Assembly (NCBI RefSeq): GCF_047345485.1
Contig: NZ_JBLFEN010000010.1
Span: forward strand, 16,906-80,905
Source: Jejuia sp047345485
Lineage (GTDB): Bacteria; Bacteroidota; Bacteroidia; Flavobacteriales; Flavobacteriaceae
Direction of reading: 5' to 3'
Length of the DNA: 64,000 nt
The notes under the pieces are model-generated. The model saw only the letters and a program-made list of their open reading frames with translations. It was not told the origin of the DNA and did no database searches. Position numbers and translations under genes: made by a program. How positions within the stretch are numbered: position 1 is the stretch's first letter; the number at the start of each line of letters is the position of its first letter. Below, in pieces: positions 26,752-35,375 of the stretch.

Positions 26752-28098
26752 ATGAAGCTAAAAAGAACACTTATAAAAAATGCTAAGATTGTAAACGAAG
26801 GCACTATTTTTAATGGTGATATATTAATTGAAGGCGAATTTATAAAACAAATTAATGCTTCTATTAGTGCAAAATGGGCAGATGTAACAATAATAGATGC
26901 TGAAGGCAAATATGTATTACCTGGTGTTATTGACGACCAAGTCCATTTTAGAGAACCTGGGCTAACTCATAAAGCAAATATTGCAACAGAATCTAAAGCG
27001 GCTTTAGCTGGCGGGATAACTTCTTTTATAGAAATGCCCAATACCAATCCACAAACCACAACAGTTGAAAAGCTTGAGGAAAAATTTGAGATAGCATCCA
27101 AAACATCCTTAGCAAATTACTCATTTATGTTTGGTGGCACTAATGATAATTTAGATGAGATTTTAAAAGTTGACGATACTACTGTAGCTGGTTTAAAATT
27201 ATTTTTAGGCTCTTCTACAGGGAATATGTTGGTTGACGACCCTAAAGTTTTAGAGAAAATTTTTAGAAGTACAAATATGGTGATTTCTGTACATTGTGAA
27301 GATGAAGCCACAATTAGAGAAAATTTAAAGACATATGTTGCACAATATGGCGAAGATATTCCTTTAGAAAAGCATCCCATCATAAGAAGCCAAGAGGCAT
27401 GTTATCTTTCATCGTCTACTGCAATAAAATTAGCTAAAGAAACTGGTGCAAGATTGCATGTATTCCACTTATCAACAGGAATAGAGACCAACTTGTTTAC
27501 CAATACCATACCTTTAAAAGATAAGAAAATAACAGCCGAGGTTTGTATACATCATTTATGGTTTTCAGACGAAGATTATAAGAAAAAAGGCACGCATATT
27601 AAGTGGAATCCTGCTGTTAAAACCGCTGATGATAGAGATCAATTATGGGAGGCGTTACTAGACGATAGAATAGATGTGATTGCTACCGACCATGCCCCAC
27701 ATACTATAGAAGAGAAAAATAACGTTTATACAAAAGCGCCATCTGGTGGTCCATTAGTGCAGCATGCATTGCCTGCTATGTTAGAAATGTATCACAAGGG
27801 TAAGATTTCAATAGAAAAAATAGTAGAAAAAATGTGTCATAATCCAGCTATTTTATTTCAAGTAGAAAAAAGAGGTTATATAAAAGAGGGATATTATGCA
27901 GATGTAGTGTTGGTAGATTTAAATAATCCTTGGACTGTACAAAAAGATAATATTTTATATAAATGTGGCTGGTCGCCTTTTGAAGGTGCAACGTTTAAAT
28001 CTAGAATTACACATACCATTCTAAACGGTAGTTTAGTCTATCAAAATTTTAAATTTTCAGAAGTAAAAGCGGCTAAAAGATTAACATTTTCTCGATGA
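26752..28098 (+). CDS. Dihydroorotase
   Basis: This amidohydrolase of pyrimidine synthesis cyclises carbamoyl aspartate to dihydroorotate. The metal-site signature reads DDQVHFREPGLTHK (residues 61-74), so the first His of the usual HxH is Gln63 here; I recall the same DQVHFR form in other Bacteroidota dihydroorotases. Other ligands are present: the carbamylated-Lys region LKLFLGSSTG (about 147), SVHCEDE, VFHLST, and the catalytic Asp in ATDHAPHT. The length of 448 aa is normal for class I. The stop overlaps the next gene's ATG as ATGA. Confidence 0.92.
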   Translation: MKLKRTLIKNAKIVNEGTIFNGDILIEGEFIKQINASISAKWADVTIIDAEGKYVLPGVIDDQVHFREPGLTHKANIATESKAALAGGITSFIEMPNTNPQTTTVEKLEEKFEIASKTSLANYSFMFGGTNDNLDEILKVDDTTVAGLKLFLGSSTGNMLVDDPKVLEKIFRSTNMVISVHCEDEATIRENLKTYVAQYGEDIPLEKHPIIRSQEACYLSSSTAIKLAKETGARLHVFHLSTGIETNLFTNTIPLKDKKITAEVCIHHLWFSDEDYKKKGTHIKWNPAVKTADDRDQLWEALLDDRIDVIATDHAPHTIEEKNNVYTKAPSGGPLVQHALPAMLEMYHKGKISIEKIVEKMCHNPAILFQVEKRGYIKEGYYADVVLVDLNNPWTVQKDNILYKCGWSPFEGATFKSRITHTILNGSLVYQNFKFSEVKAAKRLTFSR

Positions 28099-28589
28099 TA
28101 TATAAAAAAATATTAGTTCTGTTTTGTGTTTTAGTAGTACTGTCTTCCTGCTATAAGTATAATAAACCAGAGGAACCTGATAATCTTATTTCTGAAGAAA
28201 CCATGGTTCATGTTTTACTAGATTTAAAACTTATTGGAGCAATTACAGGAAGAGATAAAAAAGTTTTAGATAGTGCTAAAGTGTCAACAGACGCTTACAT
28301 CTATAAAAAATATAACATAGATAGTTTACAATTTGCACAGAGTAATGCATACTACACCTATTATATGGAAGATTATGCCGAAATTTATGTAAAAGTAAAA
28401 GATAGCTTATCTAAACTCAAAGTACATTATAAAGATTTAGTTGATAAAGAACGTTTAGAGCGAGATACTGCAGATTCATTAAAAGCTATCAAACTAGAGT
28501 TGGAACAATTAGATATAGATAGTGATTTGAATATTGAGGACACTAAGCTTATTGCACCTGTTTCAAATAGAGATTCCCTGTCTTTATAA
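28095..28589 (+). CDS. DUF4296 domain lipoprotein
   Basis: The N-terminus MIYKKILVLFCVLVVLSSC ends in a lipobox with Cys19, followed by YKYNKPEEPDNLISEETMVH. The core (VLLDLKLIGAITG, DAYIYKKYNIDSLQFAQSNA, YYTYYMEDYAEIYVKVKDSL) is the DUF4296 pattern, a helical Bacteroidota-specific domain. The C-terminus is acidic and may be disordered. The start overlaps the dihydroorotase stop by 4 nt, so they are translationally coupled. The 3' end overlaps the convergent epimerase gene by 41 bp. The function is unknown. Confidence 0.88.
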   Translation: MIYKKILVLFCVLVVLSSCYKYNKPEEPDNLISEETMVHVLLDLKLIGAITGRDKKVLDSAKVSTDAYIYKKYNIDSLQFAQSNAYYTYYMEDYAEIYVKVKDSLSKLKVHYKDLVDKERLERDTADSLKAIKLELEQLDIDSDLNIEDTKLIAPVSNRDSLSL

Positions 28590-29559
28590 TTACAGTTTCA
28601 ATAGGCTCAAATTTGTAGTCTAAAGCATGTGTTAATTTTAAATTACTATACTTAGTTTCAGTACTTAAAGAGGCTGCTAATTGTTTGGTAAGCCCTCTTC
28701 GTTTTCCTGTAAGTTTTTGTTTTAACCAATCTAATCGCCAACCAAATGCTAATAATAATGGTGTAGCTAGTTTTTTTGGCGGTTTTACGTTTAAAGCTTT
28801 AGCTGTAGTTTGCAAAAATGTTTTATAAGACCAATTTTCAGAAACTAAAATATATTTTTCATTTTTAATATCACTTTCTAGTATACGTAACATAATATTA
28901 ACAACATCATTTACGCTAACTAAGCCTACAGTTCCAGAGGTATAATACGTAATGCTATTATAAACTTTTTTAAAGATACTCCCAGACCCATTACTCCAAA
29001 TTCCACCACCAATAATTACACCAGGGTTTACTATAACCGCATCAAGACCTTCTTGAGTTCCTCGCCATACTTCCATTTCTGCACCATATTTAGTAATAGC
29101 ATATACGCTATTGTCGTCTTCAGGATTCCAATGAGTTTCTTCAGTTATAGATTTGTTTTTTAAAGGCTTGCCTAAAGTTGCAATAGAACTCACGTAACAT
29201 ATTTTTTTTACGTGGTTGGTAAGGCAAAGGTTAACCACATTTGCAGTTCCGTCAATGTTTGCACGTCTTAATTGCTGGTATCTATTAGGTTCAAAAGATA
29301 CAAGTGCAGCACAATGATATACAAAATCTATATTGTTAAGTGCTTTATCTAAATCAGGAATATTTAAAATATCGGCTTTTACCCATTCAATCTTATTAAA
29401 AAGAGATTGATAAGTTTCAGTATAACTAGAAAACACGCGCTTTACGTTCTCAAGTTTGTGTTTAGTTCGGTAAATTGCCCTAACACTGTTGTTATTAGAA
29501 ATTAATTTGTAGAGTAAATGTGCGCCTACTAAACCTGTGCCTCCAGTTACTAGAATCAT
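28549..29559 (-). CDS. NAD(P)-dependent epimerase/dehydratase family protein
   Basis: This is an extended short-chain dehydrogenase. The N-terminal dinucleotide site reads VTGGTGLVGAHLL, DFVYHCAALVSF follows, and the catalytic Ser and YxxxK are in VSSIATLG and YAITKYGAE. The C-terminal part varies by substrate and does not match a named sugar epimerase, but it resembles dihydroflavonol-4-reductase-like proteins of Bacteroidota. It has 336 residues. The 5' flank has no clear promoter. The substrate is unknown. Confidence 0.9.
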   Translation of the reverse strand: MILVTGGTGLVGAHLLYKLISNNNSVRAIYRTKHKLENVKRVFSSYTETYQSLFNKIEWVKADILNIPDLDKALNNIDFVYHCAALVSFEPNRYQQLRRANIDGTANVVNLCLTNHVKKICYVSSIATLGKPLKNKSITEETHWNPEDDNSVYAITKYGAEMEVWRGTQEGLDAVIVNPGVIIGGGIWSNGSGSIFKKVYNSITYYTSGTVGLVSVNDVVNIMLRILESDIKNEKYILVSENWSYKTFLQTTAKALNVKPPKKLATPLLLAFGWRLDWLKQKLTGKRRGLTKQLAASLSTETKYSNLKLTHALDYKFEPIETVIIKTGNLYLKQVQ

Positions 29560-29738
29560 ACTACAAAAATAATGAATATCTAACGTTTTAGCCTTTAATT
29601 TTTATAGTTTCAGTGGTTGATTATGTTTTGAGTTTTGTTTTAAGCAATGAAACATTGAATATCTTTTTTTTAAATTAAGTATACTTTTATCTGTCCAAAG
29701 AATTATATATAATCACGCACTATTTATAACTGTATTTT

Positions 29739-29746
29739 TATATTTG
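29739..29746 (+). promoter_or_regulatory. -7 promoter element of tyrS
   Basis: TATATTTG is an exact TAnnTTTG match 25 nt upstream of the tyrS ATG; no clear -33 TTG at the usual distance. Confidence 0.5.
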
Positions 29747-29771
29747 CGCTAGTTTTTTAAATTTATAGAAA

Positions 29772-31067
29772 ATGATAAGCAATTTTGTAGAAGAGTTAAC
29801 ATGGAGAGGCATGATACATACAGTGATGCCTGGTGCTGAACAACATTTAATGGAGGGTATGAAAAGTGCTTATGTAGGCTTTGATCCTACGGCCGATTCT
29901 TTACATATAGGAAATTTAGTACCAATTATGCTTTTGGCACATTATCAACGTTGTGGCCATAAACCAGTAGCTTTAGTTGGTGGTGCAACCGGTATGATTG
30001 GAGATCCGTCTGGTAAATCTAGCGAGCGTAACCTTTTAGACGAAAAAACATTGCGCCACAACCAAGACGCTATAAAAGCCCAATTAGCACATTTTTTGGA
30101 TTTTGAAAGTAATGCTGATAATGCTGCGGTTTTGGTAAATAACTATGACTGGATGAAAGAATTCTCTTTTTTAGAATTCATTAGAGATGTGGGCAAGCAT
30201 ATTACTGTAAACTATATGATGGCAAAAGATTCTGTAAAAAACAGAATATCTTCTGATGATTCTGATGGTATGAGTTTTACAGAATTTACCTATCAGTTAG
30301 TACAAGGTTACGATTTTTTGCATTTATATAGAGATAATAACTGCTCTATGCAAATGGGCGGTAGCGACCAATGGGGAAATATTACCACAGGTACCGAATT
30401 AATTCGTCGTATTGCTAGTGGAAAAGGATATGCAATTACATGTCCGTTAATTACAAAATCTGACGGTTCTAAATTTGGAAAATCAGAAGGTGGAAATGTA
30501 TGGCTTGATGCCAATAGAACGTCACCTTATAAGTTTTATCAATATTGGTTAAATTCTAGTGATGAAGATGCTGAGAAGTACATTAAAATTTTCACCTTTT
30601 TAAATGAAGATGATATTAACGCACTTATTACCGAGCATAACGCAGCACCGCATTTGCGGGTTTTACAAAAACGTTTAGCTGAAGAAATAACAACAATGGT
30701 ACATTCTAAATCAGACCTAGAAAATGCTATTAAAGCGAGTAATATTCTCTTCGGAAAATCTACTAGTGAAGATTTAAAAGCACTTAACGAGCAAACGTTT
30801 TTAGATGTGTTTGAAGGTGTACCACAAACTGAAATTAATGAATCTGAGATTTTAGAAGGTGTTGATATTATCGCTGCACTTGCTGAAAAAGGAGGCTTTT
30901 TAAAATCAAATAGTGAAGCCAGACGTGCACTTAAAGAAAACTCAATTTCAGTAAATAAAGAAAAAGTAAAAGAGGATTACAAAATTACTAAAGCAGATTT
31001 AATAAATAATAAGTTTGTATTGCTACAGCGTGGTAAAAAAAATTACTTTGTTTTAACTGTTAAATAA
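29772..31067 (+). CDS. tyrS: Tyrosyl-tRNA synthetase
   Basis: A class I synthetase that charges tRNA-Tyr. The HIGH-type motif appears as LHIGNLVPIM and the KMSKS-type loop as DGSKFGKSEGG. The tyrosine pocket segment QMGGSDQWGNI is present. The C-terminal S4-like RNA-binding domain covers roughly residues 360-431 (SEARRALKENSISVNKEKV). The length of 431 aa is normal. It has a good -7 element and a strong terminator, so it is probably monocistronic. Confidence 0.97.
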   Translation: MISNFVEELTWRGMIHTVMPGAEQHLMEGMKSAYVGFDPTADSLHIGNLVPIMLLAHYQRCGHKPVALVGGATGMIGDPSGKSSERNLLDEKTLRHNQDAIKAQLAHFLDFESNADNAAVLVNNYDWMKEFSFLEFIRDVGKHITVNYMMAKDSVKNRISSDDSDGMSFTEFTYQLVQGYDFLHLYRDNNCSMQMGGSDQWGNITTGTELIRRIASGKGYAITCPLITKSDGSKFGKSEGGNVWLDANRTSPYKFYQYWLNSSDEDAEKYIKIFTFLNEDDINALITEHNAAPHLRVLQKRLAEEITTMVHSKSDLENAIKASNILFGKSTSEDLKALNEQTFLDVFEGVPQTEINESEILEGVDIIAALAEKGGFLKSNSEARRALKENSISVNKEKVKEDYKITKADLINNKFVLLQRGKKNYFVLTVK

Positions 31068-31070
31068 AAC

Positions 31071-31097
31071 AAAGCCCAATCGAGAGATTGGGCTTTT
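31071..31097 (+). terminator. Intrinsic terminator of tyrS
   Basis: AAAGCCCAATC (31071-31081) and GATTGGGCTTT (31086-31096) form a perfect 11-bp stem with a GAGA loop. Confidence 0.9.
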
Positions 31098-31185
31098 AAA
31101 CTAACCAACTTACTAAAATTAATCTTTCTTTATTCTTAGCTCTAACTTTGTCGTACCCTTTTCCAGTTACTTACAAAGTTTTTAA

Positions 31186-31632
31186 TTATTTTTTTAATTT
31201 TATAGTTTCCCAGTTTTTATCGGCTGTTTCAATGATCTTATTTTGATTTTCTTCAAGCCATAATTTTAAGGTATTTGTGCCCCACGCATTATAGAATAAG
31301 TAAAGCTTATTGTTTTTTATTAAATATGATTTTGGATTTATAGAAACCTTATCACTTTTTAAAGCTACAGCATAAGCACAATAACCACCATATTGCGGCA
31401 CGTATTGTTCTGGTTGCTTTAAAAATAAATTAAGATGTGCTTTTGAAGAAAATTTATAAGCAACACCATCAAAAGTGGTTTGGAATGTTTTGTCTCCTTC
31501 TTCTGCTTTGTTGGCAAAGTATGCTACTACGTCATATCCATTGGCGGCAAATCCTTTTTTTGTGTTATAATCTATAGTTTGAGAAAATACCGCAGTACTA
31601 AGTATAAGGAAAAGAAAAGTTATTTGTTTCAT
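31186..31632 (-). CDS. Exported YHS domain protein
   Basis: A signal peptide (MKQITFLFLILSTAVFSQ) is followed by a short YHS-like domain. GYDVVAYFANKAEEGDKTF, then VAYKFSSKAHLNLFLKQPEQ and YVPQYGGYCAYAVALKSDK are the family pattern. YHS domains often bind metals, but the cysteine or metal ligands here are limited to one Cys in GGYCAYA, so metal binding is uncertain. It has 148 residues. The next gene on the strand is the LuxE-like one, 57 bp upstream. Confidence 0.88.
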   Translation of the reverse strand: MKQITFLFLILSTAVFSQTIDYNTKKGFAANGYDVVAYFANKAEEGDKTFQTTFDGVAYKFSSKAHLNLFLKQPEQYVPQYGGYCAYAVALKSDKVSINPKSYLIKNNKLYLFYNAWGTNTLKLWLEENQNKIIETADKNWETIKLKK

Positions 31633-31689
31633 AGTGTATAAGTTTATAAATAAGTCGTAATCATACTAATTAACTTAATCGTATTATAG

Positions 31690-32673
31690 CTATAGCACCA
31701 TTAAGTTACAGCCTCTAATGTCAGATTGATCAAAACGCCCAATAACTTCAAATGTGTTATCATCAAAAACTCTTCCCAAATCTTGTGTGGCAATAAATGA
31801 ACATGAATTGGTATTTGCTAAATCTACAATATTTAATCCTCCAGCTTTTCCGTGCGTTTGCAGCGTTAAAGGGTCTTCTGTATCTCGTGTTAACACTTTC
31901 ATCCAAGGTGGTGTTTTAAAAATACCATTTCCATCAGAATAGGCTTGACTTAGTAGTTCGGTCATACCATACTCGCTATGTATAGTATCAACTCCAAAGC
32001 CAGATTTAAGAATATGGTGTAGCTCTGTTCTAATTAGTTCTTTTCTACGACCTTTCATACCACCAGTTTCCATAATAATGGTATTGTTTAGTTTAAATTT
32101 ATAGGTTTCAACCAAATCTACTAAGGCAAATGAAACTCCAATTAACAATATTTTTTTTCCAGATGAATCAAGACTAACAAGTGTGTCTTTTAATTCTGAA
32201 ATATTATCTAAATAAAAACCACTTTCTTTAGATTTTGATTTTATAATTAAATCATTCACCATATATACTAAAGATGATCCTTTGCGTTCTAGGTACGATG
32301 GTAATAGCGCTAAAACCGTATAGTTTTCTATGTCTCCGTAAAAGTAATTAAATCCTTTTGTGAAACTTTTTGTGTAAATGTCTAAGTTAGAAACATAATG
32401 TTTGCTAGTTGTACCACCTGTAGTTCCAGAGCTAGTAAATAAAGTTGCTGTGTCTTGGGGGTTACATGTTACTTTTCTAGTTTTAAAAAATTCTATAGGT
32501 AAAAAAGGGATATCGCTTATTTTAGTTACATCACTTGGGTGCGTGTATAGTAAATCACAAAAAGAACGGTATACTTTATTGTTTGCAAATTGATATTTAA
32601 AAACATCTAGAGCAATAGAATTAAACTCTTGCTCTGTTTCTATATTAAAAACTATATCTGTATTTTTTAACAT
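31690..32673 (-). CDS. LuxE/PaaK-like acyl-protein synthetase domain protein
   Basis: This adenylate-forming enzyme family activates a carboxylate. The phosphate loop SSGTTGGTTS is at residues 81-90, preceded by IPFLPIEFFKT. METGGMKGRRKELIR and SEYGMTELLSQAYS, which resemble core motifs of LuxE and PaaK, follow, and IDLA-type strands end near DLGRVFDD. The length of 327 aa suits LuxE. No luxC, luxD or luciferase genes are near, so bioluminescence is not implied; in Bacteroidota such proteins are usually stand-alone with unknown substrates. Confidence 0.88.
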   Translation of the reverse strand: MLKNTDIVFNIETEQEFNSIALDVFKYQFANNKVYRSFCDLLYTHPSDVTKISDIPFLPIEFFKTRKVTCNPQDTATLFTSSGTTGGTTSKHYVSNLDIYTKSFTKGFNYFYGDIENYTVLALLPSYLERKGSSLVYMVNDLIIKSKSKESGFYLDNISELKDTLVSLDSSGKKILLIGVSFALVDLVETYKFKLNNTIIMETGGMKGRRKELIRTELHHILKSGFGVDTIHSEYGMTELLSQAYSDGNGIFKTPPWMKVLTRDTEDPLTLQTHGKAGGLNIVDLANTNSCSFIATQDLGRVFDDNTFEVIGRFDQSDIRGCNLMVL

Positions 32674-32739
32674 CTAAAGTAAAGTAATCTAATTTTTAGT
32701 TAAATTTTAAGTAGGAAACTACAAAAGTATGTAAAATTA

Positions 32740-32767
32740 AAAAGCGTTGCTATATGCAACGCTTTTT
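32740..32767. terminator. Intrinsic terminator after the LTD-like T9SS gene
   Basis: AAAGCGTTGC (32741-32750) pairs with GCAACGCTTT (32756-32765) around a 5-nt loop. A/T tracts on both sides make it usable from either strand; on the minus strand it follows the gene ending at 32790. Confidence 0.85.
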
Positions 32768-32789
32768 AAATAATGGTGTGTAAAATTAA

Positions 32790-33644
32790 TTATTGAACTA
32801 CTATTTTTTTTGTTGATGTAGTATTGTTTTGGGACACTTCTAAAATATAAACGCCACTTTTTAAAGTAGAAATATTTAATTTATTATTGCTTATTTGTTT
32901 GCTTAAAACCTGATTACCAATAATATCAAATATTTTAATATTTAATTTAGTATTAAAATTGCTAACTATACTTATAAATTCTTCTGATACTGGATTTGGA
33001 TAAATAGTAAAGCTAGCAATATTATTATCGTTGATAAAAAGCGTACTTCTCATAAAAGTTGCAATTGGAAAAGTTGAGTTGCAACTTTCGTTAGATGTAC
33101 AATTGTCTACAGCATTAATGCCACTAAAAGACCATTCGCTTAATGTGAAATTAGTATTAGGACCACTGTCGTTATTGCGGTAAGCCCATCCATCAAGATA
33201 CTCCCAATCTTGATTTGTACCATCTGTATTGATATCTCCAAAAATATCAACAACACTTTCAGCACCTTCAAAAAAAGACGTTTCATCATAAAATAACTCT
33301 ATGGCATCATCACCGTTAATAGAAGCTACATCAGAAGTAAAATTTGCTGCAAAATTAAAATAAGCTAAAAAGTCAAATGCACTTGATGAAATATAAATAA
33401 ATTCACCAGCACTGGCTGAACCAAGTAATTCTAATTCTGGGCCATCAGAACCGTCACCATTATTGGCAGAACCCACAGCGTATCTTGTAAGTGCTGGTAT
33501 ATCGTTAATAGCATATAGTTCTATAACTTTAGGAGATCCTCCTGTTAAAGGGCCATCAAACACACCAGTTATAATAAGATCTGTTTGACTAAAACTAGTT
33601 AAACAAGTTAAAAAAGCGAAAGCTACAATGTAATGTTTTTTCAT
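32790..33644 (-). CDS. Secreted lamin-tail-like protein with T9SS sorting domain
   Basis: A signal peptide (MKKHYIVAFAFLTCLTSFSQ) leads into a domain resembling the lamin-tail type: TDLIITGVFDGPLTGGSPK, VIELYAIND, FIYISSSAFDFLAYF and AIELFYDETSFF are characteristic phrases. The C-terminal 75 residues form a type A T9SS sorting domain: TIYPNPVSEEF, NIKIFDIIGNQVLSKQ, LKSGVYILEVSQNN, KKIVVQ. It is therefore predicted to cross the outer membrane by T9SS and be surface-bound or released. The substrate or role of the lamin-tail domain is unknown; some relatives are attached to nucleases, but no nuclease motif is present here. Confidence 0.88.
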   Translation of the reverse strand: MKKHYIVAFAFLTCLTSFSQTDLIITGVFDGPLTGGSPKVIELYAINDIPALTRYAVGSANNGDGSDGPELELLGSASAGEFIYISSSAFDFLAYFNFAANFTSDVASINGDDAIELFYDETSFFEGAESVVDIFGDINTDGTNQDWEYLDGWAYRNNDSGPNTNFTLSEWSFSGINAVDNCTSNESCNSTFPIATFMRSTLFINDNNIASFTIYPNPVSEEFISIVSNFNTKLNIKIFDIIGNQVLSKQISNNKLNISTLKSGVYILEVSQNNTTSTKKIVVQ

Positions 33645-34150
33645 AATCTAGATTTTTTTTTTAAATGATTAAGCAAAATTATAGTGAATAATATGATTAT
33701 CAACAGTGTCGTTTAATTGTTGTTGTTTTAATTATAATGGCATAACCGTATATTAACTTTGTAGCCGTTTTAACTATTACTAGATAGATATTGCTTCAAT
33801 AAAAGATATAAATGTGAAATGTTACGATAGATAAACTTATCGTGTTTTTATCAAATATTTAAATACATAAGTTTACTTGTCTACTACTAGTAATTGTGAT
33901 AAAGTCTTATGATGTAGTGTTGATGTGGATTGCCTAATTGATAGATTCGTTTTACTTTGAATATTGTATATGATGAGGTTATTATTTATTTCAAAGGAAA
34001 TATTTGAATTCCCGCTAAGGATTCTGTAAAAGACTATAGATTGACTTGAAACTATTATAAAATAAAACAGATGTATTACTATAATTCAATTAAAGGCTAT
34101 TTCTTTTTTCTATAATGCTTCTGTAGAGATAGTTAAAATTATCTAAGCAA
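33645..34150. other. Gene-free stretch of about 500 bp
   Basis: I see no convincing frame, tRNA, repeat or strong hairpin here. The longest plus-strand frame with an ATG is 19 codons (MMRLLFISKEIF then on). It may hold the promoter of the LTD-like gene or be decayed sequence. Confidence 0.5.
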
Positions 34151-34495
34151 TTATTTTATTACTAATTTTCGTGTTTCACTTATAGTATCTTCTGTAATTT
34201 TTAAGATATATACACCTGATTTTAAGTCTGAAATATCTAGTGCTTTTCTTGTAGAAACGGTTTTCTTAACCTGTGTGCCTAACACATTATAAACTGCAAT
34301 TTTTTTAAGTGCTGTTCTATTATTACTTGTTATAAAAATTGTAGATACACTATTTTTAACAGGATTTGGGTATACAGATAAACCCTCAATACCTTTATCT
34401 AAGGTTGTAGAAAACTGATTGTTTTGAGCAAATACTTTCTGGATAGGTAAGCTCAAAAATACGATGAAAACTAATAATAGGTAGATGTTCTTCAT
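34151..34495 (-). CDS. Small secreted protein made almost only of a T9SS sorting domain
   Basis: The product has a signal peptide (residues 1-24, ending VFA) and about 15 linker residues (QNNQFSTTLDKGIEG). The rest is a type A sorting domain: LSVYPNPVKNSVSTIFI, IAVYNVLGTQVKKTV, LKSGVYILKITED, RKLVIK. With 114 residues there is no separate cargo domain. It may be a genuine mini-protein delivered to the surface, or the 3' remnant of a larger T9SS cargo that acquired a signal peptide. The 500-bp blank region just downstream of it on the minus strand gives no hint. Confidence 0.85.
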   Translation of the reverse strand: MKNIYLLLVFIVFLSLPIQKVFAQNNQFSTTLDKGIEGLSVYPNPVKNSVSTIFITSNNRTALKKIAVYNVLGTQVKKTVSTRKALDISDLKSGVYILKITEDTISETRKLVIK

Positions 34496-34697
34496 AAATG
34501 GGGTATTATATAGAATAAAAGTATTACAAATACATCAAAAGCCATACCAAAATAATGTTAAAGATTTATGTTTTACATCGAAAAATCGTGCATTAGTAAT
34601 ACGACAGTGTTACCATTTTGTTATTAATCATCCAAAGTTTGTTAATTATCGGTAATAGTATTTATATTTACTTTGAAACTAAATCAAACAAATCCTA

Positions 34698-35375
34698 ATG
34701 AATAAAAAGGATATTAAAATTCTTCTTGTAGACGATGAACCAGATATTTTAGAAATAGTTGGTTATAATTTATCAAACGAAGGGTATCAAGTTATTACAG
34801 CTGAAAACGGAGTAGAAGCTGTTAAAAAAGCAAAAAAAGAATTACCACAGTTAATAATTCTTGATGTAATGATGCCAGAAATGGATGGTATAGAAGCGTG
34901 TGAAAACATAAGAAAACATCCTGATTTAAAAGATACAGTTATTACGTTTTTAACTGCAAGAGGAGAAGATTACTCTCAGGTGGCAGGTTTTGATGCTGGT
35001 GCAGACGACTATATTACTAAACCTATTAAGCCTAAAGTATTAATAAGCAAAGTAAAAGCACTTTTACGTCGTTTTAAAGAAGATGTTAAAGACACGGTTA
35101 AAATTGGTAATCTTGTAATTAATAGAGATGAATACAAAATTGTATTAAAAGGAAACGAAATTATCTTACCAAGAAAAGAATTTGAATTATTATCTTTATT
35201 GGCGTCTAAACCAGGTAAAGTTTTTAAACGTGATGAGATTTTAGATAAAGTATGGGGTAACGAAGTTGTTGTTGGAGGACGTACTATAGATGTACACATA
35301 CGTAAATTGCGAGAAAAAATTGGAGACAAAAGTTTTAAAACCGTTAAAGGAGTAGGCTACAAGTTTGTAGAATAA
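34698..35375 (+). CDS. PhoB/OmpR-family response regulator
   Basis: A two-component response regulator that binds DNA when phosphorylated. The receiver domain has the acidic pocket VDDEPD (Asp12-13), the phosphoacceptor Asp56 in LIILDVMMPEMDG, Thr in FLTARGED and Lys in DDYITKPIKP. The C-terminal winged-helix domain (about 130-225) ends with GGRTIDVHIRKLREKIG and KTVKGVGYKF. It has 225 aa, typical. The stop overlaps the kinase ATG by one base (TAATG), so the pair is coupled. The resemblance is closest to the PhoB/PhoP type; phosphate control is not proven. Confidence 0.94.
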   Translation: MNKKDIKILLVDDEPDILEIVGYNLSNEGYQVITAENGVEAVKKAKKELPQLIILDVMMPEMDGIEACENIRKHPDLKDTVITFLTARGEDYSQVAGFDAGADDYITKPIKPKVLISKVKALLRRFKEDVKDTVKIGNLVINRDEYKIVLKGNEIILPRKEFELLSLLASKPGKVFKRDEILDKVWGNEVVVGGRTIDVHIRKLREKIGDKSFKTVKGVGYKFVE

